DNA of 64,000 bases from Bacteroidota bacterium (GTDB lineage Bacteria > Bacteroidota > Bacteroidia > Bacteroidales > JAAAOM01). Position numbers and translations under genes: made by a program. Positions 10,041-19,119 of this stretch are shown here, in pieces (the first letter of the stretch is position 1; every line of letters begins with the position of its first letter). The notes beneath the pieces were generated by a model, which saw only the letters and a program-made list of their open reading frames with translations, had not been told where the DNA came from and made no database searches. The stretch is from positions 30,582 to 94,581 of the forward strand of contig JAAAOM010000046.1 in assembly GCA_009908855.1 (NCBI GenBank), given 5' to 3'.

Positions 10041-10048
10041 TATATTTG
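10041..10048 (+). promoter_or_regulatory. -7 element immediately before the histidine kinase gene
   Basis: TATATTTG matches TAnnTTTG exactly and ends only 4 bases before the ATG at 10053. If used, transcription would start at or near the start codon and give a nearly leaderless mRNA. There is no convincing TTTG at -33. Confidence 0.35.
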
Positions 10049-10052
10049 TATT

Positions 10053-11624
10053 ATGAGTAAACGAATTTTGTGGGTGTTGGCATTTTTTATCGGCGGGGCT
10101 ATGGTCGCCCTGATAATTGTACAATATTACTGGATTCAAAATGCCATTGAGGTAAAGGACAAACAATTCGGTCAGCATATAAACCGTATGCTAACCAATG
10201 TTAGCTACGAAATAGAAAAACAGGAAACGGTTTCACAGGTACTCGACGAGCTAAAACCATTAAGATTAAATCGCAGAAATCAATCAAACGGAACGTATTA
10301 TCGGTTTGATACCCTTATTACCGATTCCAATCGTCATTTTTCGTTGCATCAAAATATTTCCGTATTTCATAACGGGGAATCATCTTCCAAAGTTAAGTAC
10401 TATACCATATTTGGTAATGATACCTTTGTAAAGCCCTTAGCTCAGCGTCAGGGCAATCAGCAGTTCGATTCCATATTTCCGGATGATTCAACCGTTGATT
10501 TATCCGAAGCATATTACAATCAACTCCTTGAACGACGCCAATTTGTAGACGATGTGGTAAACCGCATGTTTAGTTTCGAGCGTGATATTACCGAACGTAT
10601 TAAACCAGAGGTGGTTGAAAAAGCCATTCAGCAAACATTTAACGACCGCGGTATTGATCTTGATTTTGAGTATGCCGTAACCAGGAATTACAATGAAATT
10701 GCTTTCCATTCGGAGCACTTTAAGCGGAGTGATAAGATTGACTACTTTAAGACACGGTTGTTTACCGATGATTTTATTTCCAGTAACAATTTTTTGTATG
10801 TGTATTTTCCTGATAAAAAGAATTTTCTCTTTAAATCGCTCGGTTTTATGTCTACTTCATCCATAATTCTTACATTAATTGTTATTATCAGTTTTGTGGT
10901 GTCATTGCTGATCATTTTTCGACAGAAAAAATTGTCTGAAATTAAGAATGATTTCATCAGCAATATGACCCATGAATTAAAAACACCCATATCCACCATT
11001 TCGCTTGCCACACAAATGCTTCAGGATCAATCAATCCCGGTTGAATCGAAAAATGTACCCAATATATCGGGCATTATTGCCGATGAAAGCAAAAGGCTTG
11101 GTTACCAGGTTGAAAAAGTTCTTCAAATGGCCACACTGGACAAAGGAAAACTTAAATTCCGGTTAAAAGATATGGATGTACACGAAATCATTCAATCGGC
11201 CACCAGGAATTTCTCCATACAATTGAAAAATAGGAACGGTGATATTAAAACCTTGCTAAATGCAGATCATACCAGTATTAATGGCGATGCTGTACATATC
11301 ACTAATGTTTTTTCAAACCTGATCGATAATGCCATTAAATACTCACCTGATGCACCGGATATAACTATTACAACGGAAAATAAAAACGGCTATATTATTA
11401 TTGCCGTAAACGACAAGGGACTGGGTATAAGCAAGGATAACCAAAAACGCATTTTTGAAAAATTCTATCGTGTTCCAACCGGCAACTTGCACAATGTAAA
11501 GGGTTTTGGGCTCGGTCTAAGCTATGTAAAAATGATTGTGGAAATGCATAAGGGACATATAAAAATTGATAGTGAACTAAATAAAGGAACTACGATATTT
11601 ATATCTTTACCCATTAAACACTAA
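10053..11624 (+). CDS. sensor histidine kinase (RprX-like)
   Basis: This is a membrane sensor kinase of 523 residues from the ATG at 10053. Transmembrane segments lie near residues 5-27 and 268-292 and flank a periplasmic domain of about 240 residues with no recognised fold. The HisKA helix follows, with the phospho-acceptor His307 in NMTHELKTPIS. The ATPase domain has NLIDNAIKYS (N box), DKGLGI (G1 box), FEKFYRV and GFGLGLSYV (G2 box). The response regulator gene begins 4 bases downstream. The pair resembles RprX/RprY of Bacteroides. The stimulus is unknown. An upstream in-frame ATG at 10005 is possible, but it would read through the -7 element. Confidence 0.92.
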   Translation: MSKRILWVLAFFIGGAMVALIIVQYYWIQNAIEVKDKQFGQHINRMLTNVSYEIEKQETVSQVLDELKPLRLNRRNQSNGTYYRFDTLITDSNRHFSLHQNISVFHNGESSSKVKYYTIFGNDTFVKPLAQRQGNQQFDSIFPDDSTVDLSEAYYNQLLERRQFVDDVVNRMFSFERDITERIKPEVVEKAIQQTFNDRGIDLDFEYAVTRNYNEIAFHSEHFKRSDKIDYFKTRLFTDDFISSNNFLYVYFPDKKNFLFKSLGFMSTSSIILTLIVIISFVVSLLIIFRQKKLSEIKNDFISNMTHELKTPISTISLATQMLQDQSIPVESKNVPNISGIIADESKRLGYQVEKVLQMATLDKGKLKFRLKDMDVHEIIQSATRNFSIQLKNRNGDIKTLLNADHTSINGDAVHITNVFSNLIDNAIKYSPDAPDITITTENKNGYIIIAVNDKGLGISKDNQKRIFEKFYRVPTGNLHNVKGFGLGLSYVKMIVEMHKGHIKIDSELNKGTTIFISLPIKH

Positions 11625-11627
11625 GAA

Positions 11628-12332
11628 ATGGTAAAAACAAATATCCTGTTAGCCGAAGATGACGAGAATTTGGGCATGCTGTTAAAAGAATATTTAAAAG
11701 CCAAGAACTTTGAAACCGCCTGGCATACCGATGGTGAAAAAGCTTTTAAAAGCTATATGAATAACCATTTCGATCTTTGCATCCTCGACATAATGATGCC
11801 TGTAAAGGATGGCCTTACGCTGGCAAAGGAAATAAGGGCCATTAATGACAAAGTACCGATTATTTTCCTCACCGCCAAATCGATGAAGGAAGATGTGCTC
11901 GAAGGATTTAAAGCAGGTGCCGACGACTATATCAGTAAGCCATTTAGTATGGAGGAATTGTTGTATAGAATTGAGGCCATCCTGCGCCGAACGCAAAATT
12001 CAGATCAAAAAAACAGAAAATCATTTGATTTGGGTAACTATCATTTCGATGCCGTTAAACAACTCCTGTCTATCAATGATAAGGAATTTAAACTCACAAC
12101 CAAGGAATCGGAACTGCTGAAACTTTTGTGCCTGAATAAAAACAATGTGCTGGAGCGTAATTTTGCCCTCAAAACCATTTGGGTTGACGACAATTATTTC
12201 AATGCGCGAAGCATGGATGTTTACATTGCCAAACTTCGTAAACTTTTAAAGGAAGACCCGAATATTCAAATTCTGAATATTCATGGCCGAGGATTTAGGC
12301 TGATCGATGAATCCCAAAATCAGGATTCATAA
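11628..12332 (+). CDS. OmpR-family response regulator (RprY-like)
   Basis: This 234-residue two-domain regulator pairs with the kinase directly upstream (gap 3 bases). The receiver domain (residues 1-120) has the acidic pocket AEDDE, phospho-acceptor Asp54 in LDIMMPVKDG, and the conserved Thr and Lys in FLTAKS and YISKPF. The C-terminal winged-helix DNA-binding domain (about 135-230) contains LTTKESELLKLLCLN and a final RGFRLI. The protein probably binds promoters when phosphorylated. It resembles RprY, but the regulon cannot be read from this window. Confidence 0.92.
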   Translation: MVKTNILLAEDDENLGMLLKEYLKAKNFETAWHTDGEKAFKSYMNNHFDLCILDIMMPVKDGLTLAKEIRAINDKVPIIFLTAKSMKEDVLEGFKAGADDYISKPFSMEELLYRIEAILRRTQNSDQKNRKSFDLGNYHFDAVKQLLSINDKEFKLTTKESELLKLLCLNKNNVLERNFALKTIWVDDNYFNARSMDVYIAKLRKLLKEDPNIQILNIHGRGFRLIDESQNQDS

Positions 12333-12466
12333 TTCATCATTTTTTTTAATTAAACGCTTATTTATTATTTTTGAAATTGTTATTTGCCCTGAATACAAAG
12401 GACATTAACAATTCCCGGCATGGTTGGGAAATATATAATATATAAGTAAATAAAATTCAACAGGAT

Positions 12467-13207
12467 ATGTCAGGTCATAGTAAATGGTCCACCATAAAAA
12501 GGAAAAAGGGAGCTTTAGACGCCAGGAAAGGCAAGATATTTTCACGACTGGTTAAGGAAATCCAGATTGCTGCTAAGGAAGGTGGTCCCGATCCCGAAAC
12601 AAATCCGAAACTTCGACTGGCCATACAAAACGCCCGGGGTGAGAACATGCCCAAGGACAATATTGAAAGAGCCATAAATAAAAGTAAAGAATCGGCCGAT
12701 TTACAGGAAGTGACTTTTGAAGGTTACGGACCCAACGGTGTAGCCATATTTGTGGAATGCCTGACAGATAATAATCAAAGAACTGTGGGTATGGTTCGCT
12801 CGGTATTTAATAAAAAAGGAGGAAACATGGGAACCAACGGGTCGTTGAGTTTTATTTTCGATCGCAAAGGCGTGTTTAACGTAAAAAAAGGCAATATTAA
12901 TCGTGAAGAGTTTGAGCTCGAAGTTATTGATGCCGGTATTGAGGATATTGCTGAAGAAGAAGAAATGTATGTGCTTACTTGTCCGTTGGAAGCATTTGGC
13001 GATGTGCAAAAAAAACTCGACGAACTGGAAGTGGAAGTAGAAAATGCATCATTGCAGCGTATTCCTAATAGCACCACACCATTAAGTGTACCTGAGGCGC
13101 AAAAAATATTAAAGATGATAGAAGACTTCGAGGAGCTGGATGATGTACAAAATGTATTTCATAATCTGGAGATGACCGATGAATTAATGATGGCATTGAA
13201 TGAATAG
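12467..13207 (+). CDS. YebC/PmpR-family protein
   Basis: This 246-residue protein has the invariant YebC N-terminus MSGHSKWSTIKRKKGA and the DARKGKIFSRLVKEI and GGPDPETNPKLR segments. It also has the acidic C-terminal region typical of the family. Family members were long annotated as transcriptional regulators, and more recent work links several to translation through stalled, proline-rich sequences. I therefore do not assign a DNA target. In many bacteria the gene neighbours ruvC, which is absent here. It stands alone and converges with the glutamate synthase-like gene. Confidence 0.93.
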   Translation: MSGHSKWSTIKRKKGALDARKGKIFSRLVKEIQIAAKEGGPDPETNPKLRLAIQNARGENMPKDNIERAINKSKESADLQEVTFEGYGPNGVAIFVECLTDNNQRTVGMVRSVFNKKGGNMGTNGSLSFIFDRKGVFNVKKGNINREEFELEVIDAGIEDIAEEEEMYVLTCPLEAFGDVQKKLDELEVEVENASLQRIPNSTTPLSVPEAQKILKMIEDFEELDDVQNVFHNLEMTDELMMALNE

Positions 13208-13245
13208 TGCTATTGTGAAATAATTATTAGTAAGTTGGATTTATA

Positions 13246-13273
13246 AAACGCGCACCACTGTGGGTACGCGTTT
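13246..13273. terminator. hairpin between convergent genes
   Basis: AAACGCG pairs with CGCGTTT, and inside it ACC pairs with GGT after one mismatch. The stem sits between the yebC stop and the convergent glutamate synthase-like gene. On the minus strand the stem runs into TTTTATAA, a short T-run, so it more likely terminates the minus-strand gene. The T-run is weak. Confidence 0.4.
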
Positions 13274-13306
13274 CAAGAGGTAATAGCGTTCGGATCAATA
13301 ATATAT

Positions 13307-14971
13307 TTATCCCCTAAGTATCTTCATAGCCTCCGTATCCAGGGCATCAGTCATAAACGGAATACCCGTAATCTCCTCGGTTTCACGGTTCGACGTAATT
13401 AAATCGTTGCGTGAGATATCCGACAAGCTAAATTTACGTGCTCCTGCCATAAATTGCTGTAAACCGGCTGCCAATTTATCAGCATAGCCGTACATAGCAA
13501 TAGCCCCGAATGGTATGTTTTTCATCTCATCTTCACCTACTATATTCTTAACCGTTTCCCATTCGCAAAATATCTCATCAGGGAATTTACCGTATTCAGT
13601 AACTGAATTCGGAAGCTGTTCCCAGTGACCATTAATACCGGCTTTACGGTCAGGATAAAACACACCTTCAATGTTGCTCCCCAGGAATCCGGCAATCATG
13701 GGTGCACGGCCCAGGCATACAAGTTTGGTATATGGCGCTCCCAGTGCAATGGCTTTAAACAGATGATCCTCACGGGCAAAACCACCTGCAAATGAGATAT
13801 CCGGTACTTTCATGCCTTTCTCTTCCAGTATTTTACAATACTGATATGCTTTGGCATGGAGCGCAACAGAAGGAATACCCCAGTGTTGCATCATATTCCA
13901 AGGACTCATACCGGTTCCGCCACCGGCTCCGTCAATGGTTAAAAGGTCCAGCCCGGCATCTGCTGAGAATCGTATGGCCATGGCCAGATTTTCCATACCG
14001 TAAGCGCCGGTTTTTAGTGTGATTCGTTTAAAACCTAATTTGCGCAAGTAAGCTACCGATTCCATAAAATCATTTCGTACTTCATCAACCGACTGGATGT
14101 CAGTGGCTCCCAAACGACTATGACGGGCAAATGAGGTGATGGCACGTTTTTCAAATCGACGAATAACCACCGGGTCTAACGGATCGGGATCAACAATGTA
14201 TCCGCGTTCTTTTAAAAATTGCGCGTATTCAAGACTGTTCACTTGTATCTCGCCTCCGATATCTTTGGCGCCTTGACCCCATTTAAGCTCAAGTATTACA
14301 TCGTTGCCATATTTTTCAATCAGGTATTCAGCGACTCCGTTACGTGTATCTTCCACATTCATTTGAATAATAATGGCGCCATAACCATCGTAATAACGTT
14401 TGAAGTATTCGATGCGTCGCTCCAGCTCCGGGGCTTTTATAATTTTACCATGCTTAATTTCCGATTGCTGGTCGATGCCAACCACGTTTTCACCTACAAC
14501 AATCGGAAAACCTGCCAATGCAGCACCAACGGCAAAGGAAGGCCAGTATTTTGCGGCAATAAAGGTTGAACCCAGCGCACCAGTCATGATCGGAACCCGG
14601 CATTTGGTCTTGATCTCGTTACCGAAGGATGTTTCAACATTCACATTCGTAAAAATACAATCATCAGGATTATGGGTCATATTATTGGTTATTCCGGATG
14701 AACCGTACGCATAACCCTGTATACGCAATGCGTGATAACCGATTCCCAGCGATGTTACATGATTACCGCCTGAGGTTGAATCTCCAAATCGCCTGGGATA
14801 TAACATTTTTCGTCCTTCCAGACAAGATAGCCAGGTTTCGCATTTACCTTTACAATTCGAATCACATAGGGTACATAAACCCGATTCACAGGGCACACCC
14901 CTGTTTACTGCTCCAAGAGCATCATTATTCTTTATCCACTGTTGCATAATAGTTGTTTTATAGTTATACAT
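13307..14971 (-). CDS. FMN-binding glutamate synthase-like protein
   Basis: This 554-residue protein is related to the FMN/synthase domain of glutamate synthase (GltB central region). It shows VELKWGQGAKDIGGEI-like and LLTIDGAGGGTGMSPW motifs and a SFAGGFAREDHLFKAIALGA flavin-site region. Unlike GltB it lacks a glutaminase domain. Its N-terminus instead carries six Cys residues (28, 33, 36, 40, 44, 50), which could bind an iron-sulfur cluster. Such stand-alone proteins may be ferredoxin-dependent synthases or unrelated FMN oxidoreductases, so the reaction is uncertain. The start at 14971 is provisional; an ATG at 14947 is equally plausible. It is transcribed alone. Confidence 0.85.
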   Translation of the reverse strand: MYNYKTTIMQQWIKNNDALGAVNRGVPCESGLCTLCDSNCKGKCETWLSCLEGRKMLYPRRFGDSTSGGNHVTSLGIGYHALRIQGYAYGSSGITNNMTHNPDDCIFTNVNVETSFGNEIKTKCRVPIMTGALGSTFIAAKYWPSFAVGAALAGFPIVVGENVVGIDQQSEIKHGKIIKAPELERRIEYFKRYYDGYGAIIIQMNVEDTRNGVAEYLIEKYGNDVILELKWGQGAKDIGGEIQVNSLEYAQFLKERGYIVDPDPLDPVVIRRFEKRAITSFARHSRLGATDIQSVDEVRNDFMESVAYLRKLGFKRITLKTGAYGMENLAMAIRFSADAGLDLLTIDGAGGGTGMSPWNMMQHWGIPSVALHAKAYQYCKILEEKGMKVPDISFAGGFAREDHLFKAIALGAPYTKLVCLGRAPMIAGFLGSNIEGVFYPDRKAGINGHWEQLPNSVTEYGKFPDEIFCEWETVKNIVGEDEMKNIPFGAIAMYGYADKLAAGLQQFMAGARKFSLSDISRNDLITSNRETEEITGIPFMTDALDTEAMKILRG

Positions 14972-15085
14972 TCAATCAGCATAAATATACACTTAATATC
15001 TGCTGATATGTGCATTAGCCTCTATTAATCCGGTAATTTATATTCTATCTAATTAGTGAATAGCAATTGTAAGCATTATTTCAGA

Positions 15086-15217
15086 ATGACAGCAGTCAGA
15101 AAAATTCGTTTATTGAACGGGCCCAAACAGAACTACATGCACTTACGCAAAAAAATAATACATTTCCTGAAACTGTCAGGATATTCAACCAACGAATTGT
15201 ATAAATATGGAATTTAA
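15086..15217 (+). CDS. small open frame, 43 codons, doubtful
   Basis: The 346-base gap between the glutamate synthase-like gene and the attenuator holds one small frame starting at ATG 15086. The product would be basic, with a C-terminal half RKKIIHFLKLSGYSTNEL. No promoter match or family resemblance is seen. It may be a real small protein, a gene remnant or chance; the rest of the gap shows nothing recognisable. Confidence 0.2.
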   Translation: MTAVRKIRLLNGPKQNYMHLRKKIIHFLKLSGYSTNELYKYGI

Positions 15218-15271
15218 GTATAACCGTTTATTTATGTATGGTAAAAGTTAAGTTAAAATAATCCAAATACA

Positions 15272-15302
15272 TTTTGTAGTTCTAATATTATCTATATATT
15301 TG
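15272..15302 (+). promoter_or_regulatory. promoter of the leu operon leader
   Basis: TTTTG at 15272-15276, an 18-base spacer and TATATTTG at 15295-15302 match both elements of the Bacteroidota promoter. It lies 15 bases before the leader-peptide start codon and would produce an attenuated leader transcript. Confidence 0.75.
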
Positions 15303-15317
15303 CATCCAATTACAGAT

Positions 15318-15386
15318 ATGAAAAAGTACATATTCCATACTATCCTCACTATTATTCTGATTGGTATTCTGGGAATACGCAAGTGA
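15318..15386 (+). CDS. leu operon leader peptide (attenuator peptide)
   Basis: This is a 22-codon frame with product MKKYIFHTILTIILIGILGI followed by Arg-Lys and TGA. Seven codons are Ile and three are Leu; there is no Val. It begins just after a strong promoter and is followed by alternative hairpins and a terminator before leuA. This is the arrangement of a translation-coupled attenuator in which ribosome stalling at scarce Ile or Leu tRNAs decides read-through. The stop codon overlaps the left arm of the antiterminator (15383-15392), as expected for such a switch. The peptide itself probably has no other function. It is too short for ordinary gene callers and is recognised by composition and context. 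Confidence 0.85.
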   Translation: MKKYIFHTILTIILIGILGIRK

Positions 15387-15456
15387 GAATGGTATGGAAT
15401 AAAGTATTCTGAATAAATAGTTAAGCCATTCTCACGTTAAAGGGAATGGCTTTTTT
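15331..15456 (+). promoter_or_regulatory. transcription attenuator of the leu operon
   Basis: Four segments can form exclusive pairs. Segment 1 (15331-15343, inside the leader peptide) pairs with 15389-15401 over 13 positions with one wobble. Segment 2 (15383-15392, GTGAGAATGG) is perfectly complementary to segment 3 (15426-15435, CCATTCTCAC): the antiterminator. Segments 3-4 form the terminator: GCCATTCTC (15425-15433), an 8-base loop, GGGAATGGC (15442-15450), then six T. A ribosome stalled on the Ile/Leu codons would mask segment 1 and favour 2:3, allowing leuA transcription. A ribosome reaching the stop codon would mask segment 2 and favour termination. Pairings are read directly; the mechanism is inferred. 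Confidence 0.87.
15425..15456 (+). terminator. attenuator terminator before leuA
   Basis: This is a nine-base-pair stem (one T:G wobble) with loop ACGTTAAA, directly followed by TTTTTT, 60 bases before the leuA start. Its left arm is shared with the antiterminator, which makes termination conditional. Confidence 0.88.
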
Positions 15457-15515
15457 AATTTAAAAAAAACATAGAATAAAGTGTATAAACTGTTAAACCA
15501 CAAAAACAATAAGTT

Positions 15516-17012
15516 ATGAGCGAAAAGTTGTACATTTTCGACACCACCTTGCGGGACGGTGAACAGGTCCCCGGCTGCCAGTTAAATACCTTAGAAAAAA
15601 TTGAGGTAGCAAAGGCGCTTGAAGAGCTGGGTGTTGATATTATCGAAGCGGGCTTCCCGGTTAGTAGTCCCGGCGATTTTAACTCGGTAATGGAAATATC
15701 GAAAGCGGTGAGCGAGCCCGTAATTTGTGGCCTCACACGTGCAGTTGAAAAAGATATTGAAGTGGCTGCTGATTCGCTCAAATACGCCAAAAGAAAAAGG
15801 ATACATACCGGAATTGGCACTTCCGAATTTCATATTAAATATAAATTTAATTCCACGCAGGAAAAAATTATTGAACGAGCTGCGGCTGCCGTTAAATATG
15901 CCCGAAAATTTGTGGAAGATGTTGAATTCTATGCCGAGGATGCCGGTCGTACCGACAATGAATACCTGGCCCGGGTTATAGAGGCTGTAGTGGCCGCCGG
16001 AGCAACAACCATCAATATTCCGGATACCACCGGTTATACCTTGCCTGAGGAATACGGTGCCAAGATCCGCTATTTGAAGGAAAATGTAAAAGGCATTGAT
16101 AAAGCCATACTTTCCACCCATTGCCATAACGATTTGGGTATGGCTACGGCAAACTCAATAATGGGCGTGCTAAACGGTGCACGCCAGGTAGAGGTAACCA
16201 TCAACGGAATTGGTGAACGGGCCGGTAACACCTCATTGGAAGAGGTGGTAATGGCTTTCCGTAGCCGTCAGCATTTAAACATTGACACAGGCATAAATAC
16301 AAAACATATTTCTAAAACAAGCCGTTTGGTTTCATCGCTTATGAATATGCCTGTACAGCCTAACAAGGCCATTGTGGGGCGAAATGCCTTTGCTCATTCA
16401 TCAGGAATCCACCAGGACGGGGTGTTGAAAAATCGGGAAAATTACGAGATCATCAATCCCGAAGATGTTGGCATTTTCGAATCCACCATCAGTCTTACAG
16501 CACGGAGCGGAAGAGCAGCCCTTAAACACCGTTTGAAAATTATGGGCTATGATTTTGAGGGCGAAGAATTGGATGCCTTGTATCAGCAGTTTTTGGATAT
16601 TGCCGATAAGAAAAAAGATGTGAACGAAGAAGACCTTCAAATACTTGTAGGTCGGAAAAAAGTGAAAGACAAGCAGGATATTAAACTCCATTCATTGCAA
16701 ATAATATGCGGTAAATCTACTGTTCCGGTTGCCACGGTTGGGTTGGATTTTAATGGCGATGTGTTTTATAACACTTCCGAAGGAAACGGTCCCATCGATG
16801 CAGCTTTCAAAGCAGTGAAAAACCTTACCCATAAAAACTTCAAACTGGAAGAATTCCTGGTACAAGCCATTACCCGTGGTACTGACGATACCGGCAAAGT
16901 ACACGTGCAACTGGAAAGCCAGGGACGGATATACTACGGATTCTCCGGGAATACTGACATTTCAACAGCAGCTGTTGAGGCTTTGGTTGACGGAATAAAT
17001 AAAATTGTTTAA
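15516..17012 (+). CDS. leuA: 2-isopropylmalate synthase
   Basis: LeuA condenses acetyl-CoA with 2-oxoisovalerate, the committed step of leucine synthesis. The 498-residue protein has the TIM-barrel start [16 protein letters not shown], the metal-binding [13 protein letters not shown] motif, and [19 protein letters not shown]. The C-terminal leucine-sensing regulatory domain (about residues 370-498) is present, so feedback inhibition by leucine is likely. It is the first structural gene after the attenuator, with leuC 17 bases downstream. It is a clear LeuA, distinct from the second synthase in the same operon. Confidence 0.95.
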   Translation: MSEKLYIFDTTLRDGEQVPGCQLNTLEKIEVAKALEELGVDIIEAGFPVSSPGDFNSVMEISKAVSEPVICGLTRAVEKDIEVAADSLKYAKRKRIHTGIGTSEFHIKYKFNSTQEKIIERAAAAVKYARKFVEDVEFYAEDAGRTDNEYLARVIEAVVAAGATTINIPDTTGYTLPEEYGAKIRYLKENVKGIDKAILSTHCHNDLGMATANSIMGVLNGARQVEVTINGIGERAGNTSLEEVVMAFRSRQHLNIDTGINTKHISKTSRLVSSLMNMPVQPNKAIVGRNAFAHSSGIHQDGVLKNRENYEIINPEDVGIFESTISLTARSGRAALKHRLKIMGYDFEGEELDALYQQFLDIADKKKDVNEEDLQILVGRKKVKDKQDIKLHSLQIICGKSTVPVATVGLDFNGDVFYNTSEGNGPIDAAFKAVKNLTHKNFKLEEFLVQAITRGTDDTGKVHVQLESQGRIYYGFSGNTDISTAAVEALVDGINKIV

Positions 17013-17029
17013 CATAAATATTTACAAAA

Positions 17030-18457
17030 TTGGCTGGAAAAACACTTTTCGACAAGGTATGGGACTCTCATGTAGTCTCTGAGATTGAAGGCGGGCCAAG
17101 CGTGTTATATATTGACCGCCATTTAATACACGAGGTAACAAGCCCACAGGCATTCGCAGGGCTCGATAAAAGGGGTATAAACGTATTGAGGCCTGAAAAT
17201 ACTATTGCAACGCCCGACCACAATGTACCCACATTAGATCAACATTTGCCTATTAAAGATTATTTGTCAAGCTTTCAGGTAAATAAGCTCACCGAAAATA
17301 CCGAAAAACACGGAATAACCCTATTTGGCCTCAACACACCCAACCAGGGTATTGTGCACGTAGTGGGTCCCGAGCAGGGGCTTACACAACCGGGCATGAC
17401 CATTGTTTGCGGTGATAGCCACACCTCAACACACGGTGCTTTTGGAAGCGTAGCCTTTGGCATTGGCACCAGTGAGGTCGAAATGGTATTGGCTACACAA
17501 TGTATCCTACAGCCCAAGCCTAAGAGTATGCGCATTAATGTGGAGGGTGAATTAAAACCCGGTGTAACATCGAAAGATATCATTCTTTATATCATTTCAC
17601 AAATCACGGCCAGCGGTGGTACTGGTTATTTCATCGAATATGCCGGGTCAGCCATTCGCAGCCTGAGCATGGAAGGACGCATGACCATCTGTAACATGAG
17701 TATCGAATCAGGAGCCCGCGGTGGATTAATTGCTCCGGATGATACCACCTTCAAATACATGAAAGGCCGCAAGTATGCCCCTGAAGGTGCGGATTTTGAC
17801 AAAGCCGTGGCGTACTGGAAATCACTGCGTACCGATGATGACGCTGAATTTGATAAAGAAATCCATTTCAGGGCAGAAGATATTGAACCCATGATCACCT
17901 ACGGTACAAACCCGGGTATGGGAACGGGTATCACGCAGTATATTCCCAGGGAAGATGAAATTGAACCATCCAATCTGAAATCTTTCCGGAAATCAATGCA
18001 GTACATGGGTTTTAATGCAGGAGATAAACTCATTGGCAAATCCATTGATTATGTATTTGTGGGAAGTTGTACCAATGGCCGTATTGAAGACCTGCGTGAA
18101 TTCGCACATTATGTAAAAGGCCTCAAAAAAGCCAATAATGTAACAGCGTGGATCGTTCCCGGTTCAAAACAGGTAGAAAAACAAGCCATTGAAGAAGGAA
18201 TAGTTGAAATACTGGAAGAAGCCGGGTTTGAATTACGTCAACCTGGTTGCTCGGCTTGCCTGGCTATGAATGACGATAAAATTCCCGAAGGAAAAGTGGC
18301 TGTTTCTACATCCAACCGGAATTTTGAAGGGCGACAAGGTCCAGGCGCCCGCACCATGTTGGCCAGTCCGTTTACAGCGGCAGCTGTGGCCATAACCGGC
18401 GAAATAGCTGATCCTCGACAAGTTTTTGGAATTCTTGAACCTGAAAAAGCAATGTAA
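17030..18457 (+). CDS. leuC: 3-isopropylmalate dehydratase, large subunit
   Basis: LeuC with LeuD isomerises 2- to 3-isopropylmalate. The 475-residue protein is an aconitase-type large subunit with the usual 4Fe-4S ligands: one Cys in [12 protein letters not shown] and two in PGCSACLAM. The start is a TTG at 17030, directly before the conserved [15 protein letters not shown]; no ATG is available. leuD begins 2 bases after its stop. The same dehydratase class can also process citramalate, which matters given the second synthase downstream. Confidence 0.95.
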   Translation: MAGKTLFDKVWDSHVVSEIEGGPSVLYIDRHLIHEVTSPQAFAGLDKRGINVLRPENTIATPDHNVPTLDQHLPIKDYLSSFQVNKLTENTEKHGITLFGLNTPNQGIVHVVGPEQGLTQPGMTIVCGDSHTSTHGAFGSVAFGIGTSEVEMVLATQCILQPKPKSMRINVEGELKPGVTSKDIILYIISQITASGGTGYFIEYAGSAIRSLSMEGRMTICNMSIESGARGGLIAPDDTTFKYMKGRKYAPEGADFDKAVAYWKSLRTDDDAEFDKEIHFRAEDIEPMITYGTNPGMGTGITQYIPREDEIEPSNLKSFRKSMQYMGFNAGDKLIGKSIDYVFVGSCTNGRIEDLREFAHYVKGLKKANNVTAWIVPGSKQVEKQAIEEGIVEILEEAGFELRQPGCSACLAMNDDKIPEGKVAVSTSNRNFEGRQGPGARTMLASPFTAAAVAITGEIADPRQVFGILEPEKAM

Positions 18458-18459
18458 TT

Positions 18460-19068
18460 ATGGCAATAGATAAATTCACTACAATAACCGCAACAGCCGT
18501 ACCGGTGCCTTATGAAAATATCGATACAGATCAGATCATCCCTGCACGTTTCCTGAAAGCCACTACACGTGATGGATTTGGTGAGAACCTATTCAGGGAT
18601 TGGCGATATGACAAAGACAACAACCCTAAAAAGGATTTCGAACTCAACAATACCAAATATTCAGGCCCCATATTGGTTGGGGGTAAGAATTTTGGCAGCG
18701 GGTCCAGCCGTGAGCATGCCGCCTGGGCTATACATGACTATGGCTTTAAGGTTGTGGTATCAAGTTTTTTTGCGGACATATTCAAAAATAACTCACTGAA
18801 TAATGGGTTATTACCCGTTCAGATTTCAGAAGAATTTCTGGAAAAGATTTTCTCAGCCATAGATAAAGACCCTAAGGCGCAGTTTAAAGTTGATCTGGAA
18901 AATCAGGAAATCAGCATAATGTCAACCGGCGAAAAGGAAAAATTCGATATCAATCCTTATAAAAAAGAATGCTTAATCAATGGTTATGACGACATTGATT
19001 ACCTGCTAAGCATGAAAGACAAAATAGAAGCGTTTGAAAAAACAAGGGTTAAGCCTTATACTTATTAA
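18460..19068 (+). CDS. leuD: 3-isopropylmalate dehydratase, small subunit
   Basis: This 202-residue swivel-domain subunit of the LeuCD isomerase has the conserved [16 protein letters not shown] near residues 18-33 and the substrate loop [16 protein letters not shown] near residues 68-83. Its length is typical of the bacterial (not archaeal) LeuD. It lies 2 bases after leuC, indicating tight co-translation of the two subunits. Confidence 0.95.
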   Translation: MAIDKFTTITATAVPVPYENIDTDQIIPARFLKATTRDGFGENLFRDWRYDKDNNPKKDFELNNTKYSGPILVGGKNFGSGSSREHAAWAIHDYGFKVVVSSFFADIFKNNSLNNGLLPVQISEEFLEKIFSAIDKDPKAQFKVDLENQEISIMSTGEKEKFDINPYKKECLINGYDDIDYLLSMKDKIEAFEKTRVKPYTY

Positions 19069-19119
19069 TTCAATGAATTCAGAACACAACCTTTTCAGTG
19101 TTGTAAAAATAAAAGATAT

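Noticed and set aside
12307..12348. Terminator after the response regulator gene
   Set aside because: An eight-pair hairpin overlaps the stop codon, but the T-run lies about ten bases away from the stem, too far for a standard intrinsic terminator.
14972..15085. Riboswitch before the glutamate synthase-like gene
   Set aside because: No known riboswitch core or terminator pairing could be found in this stretch.
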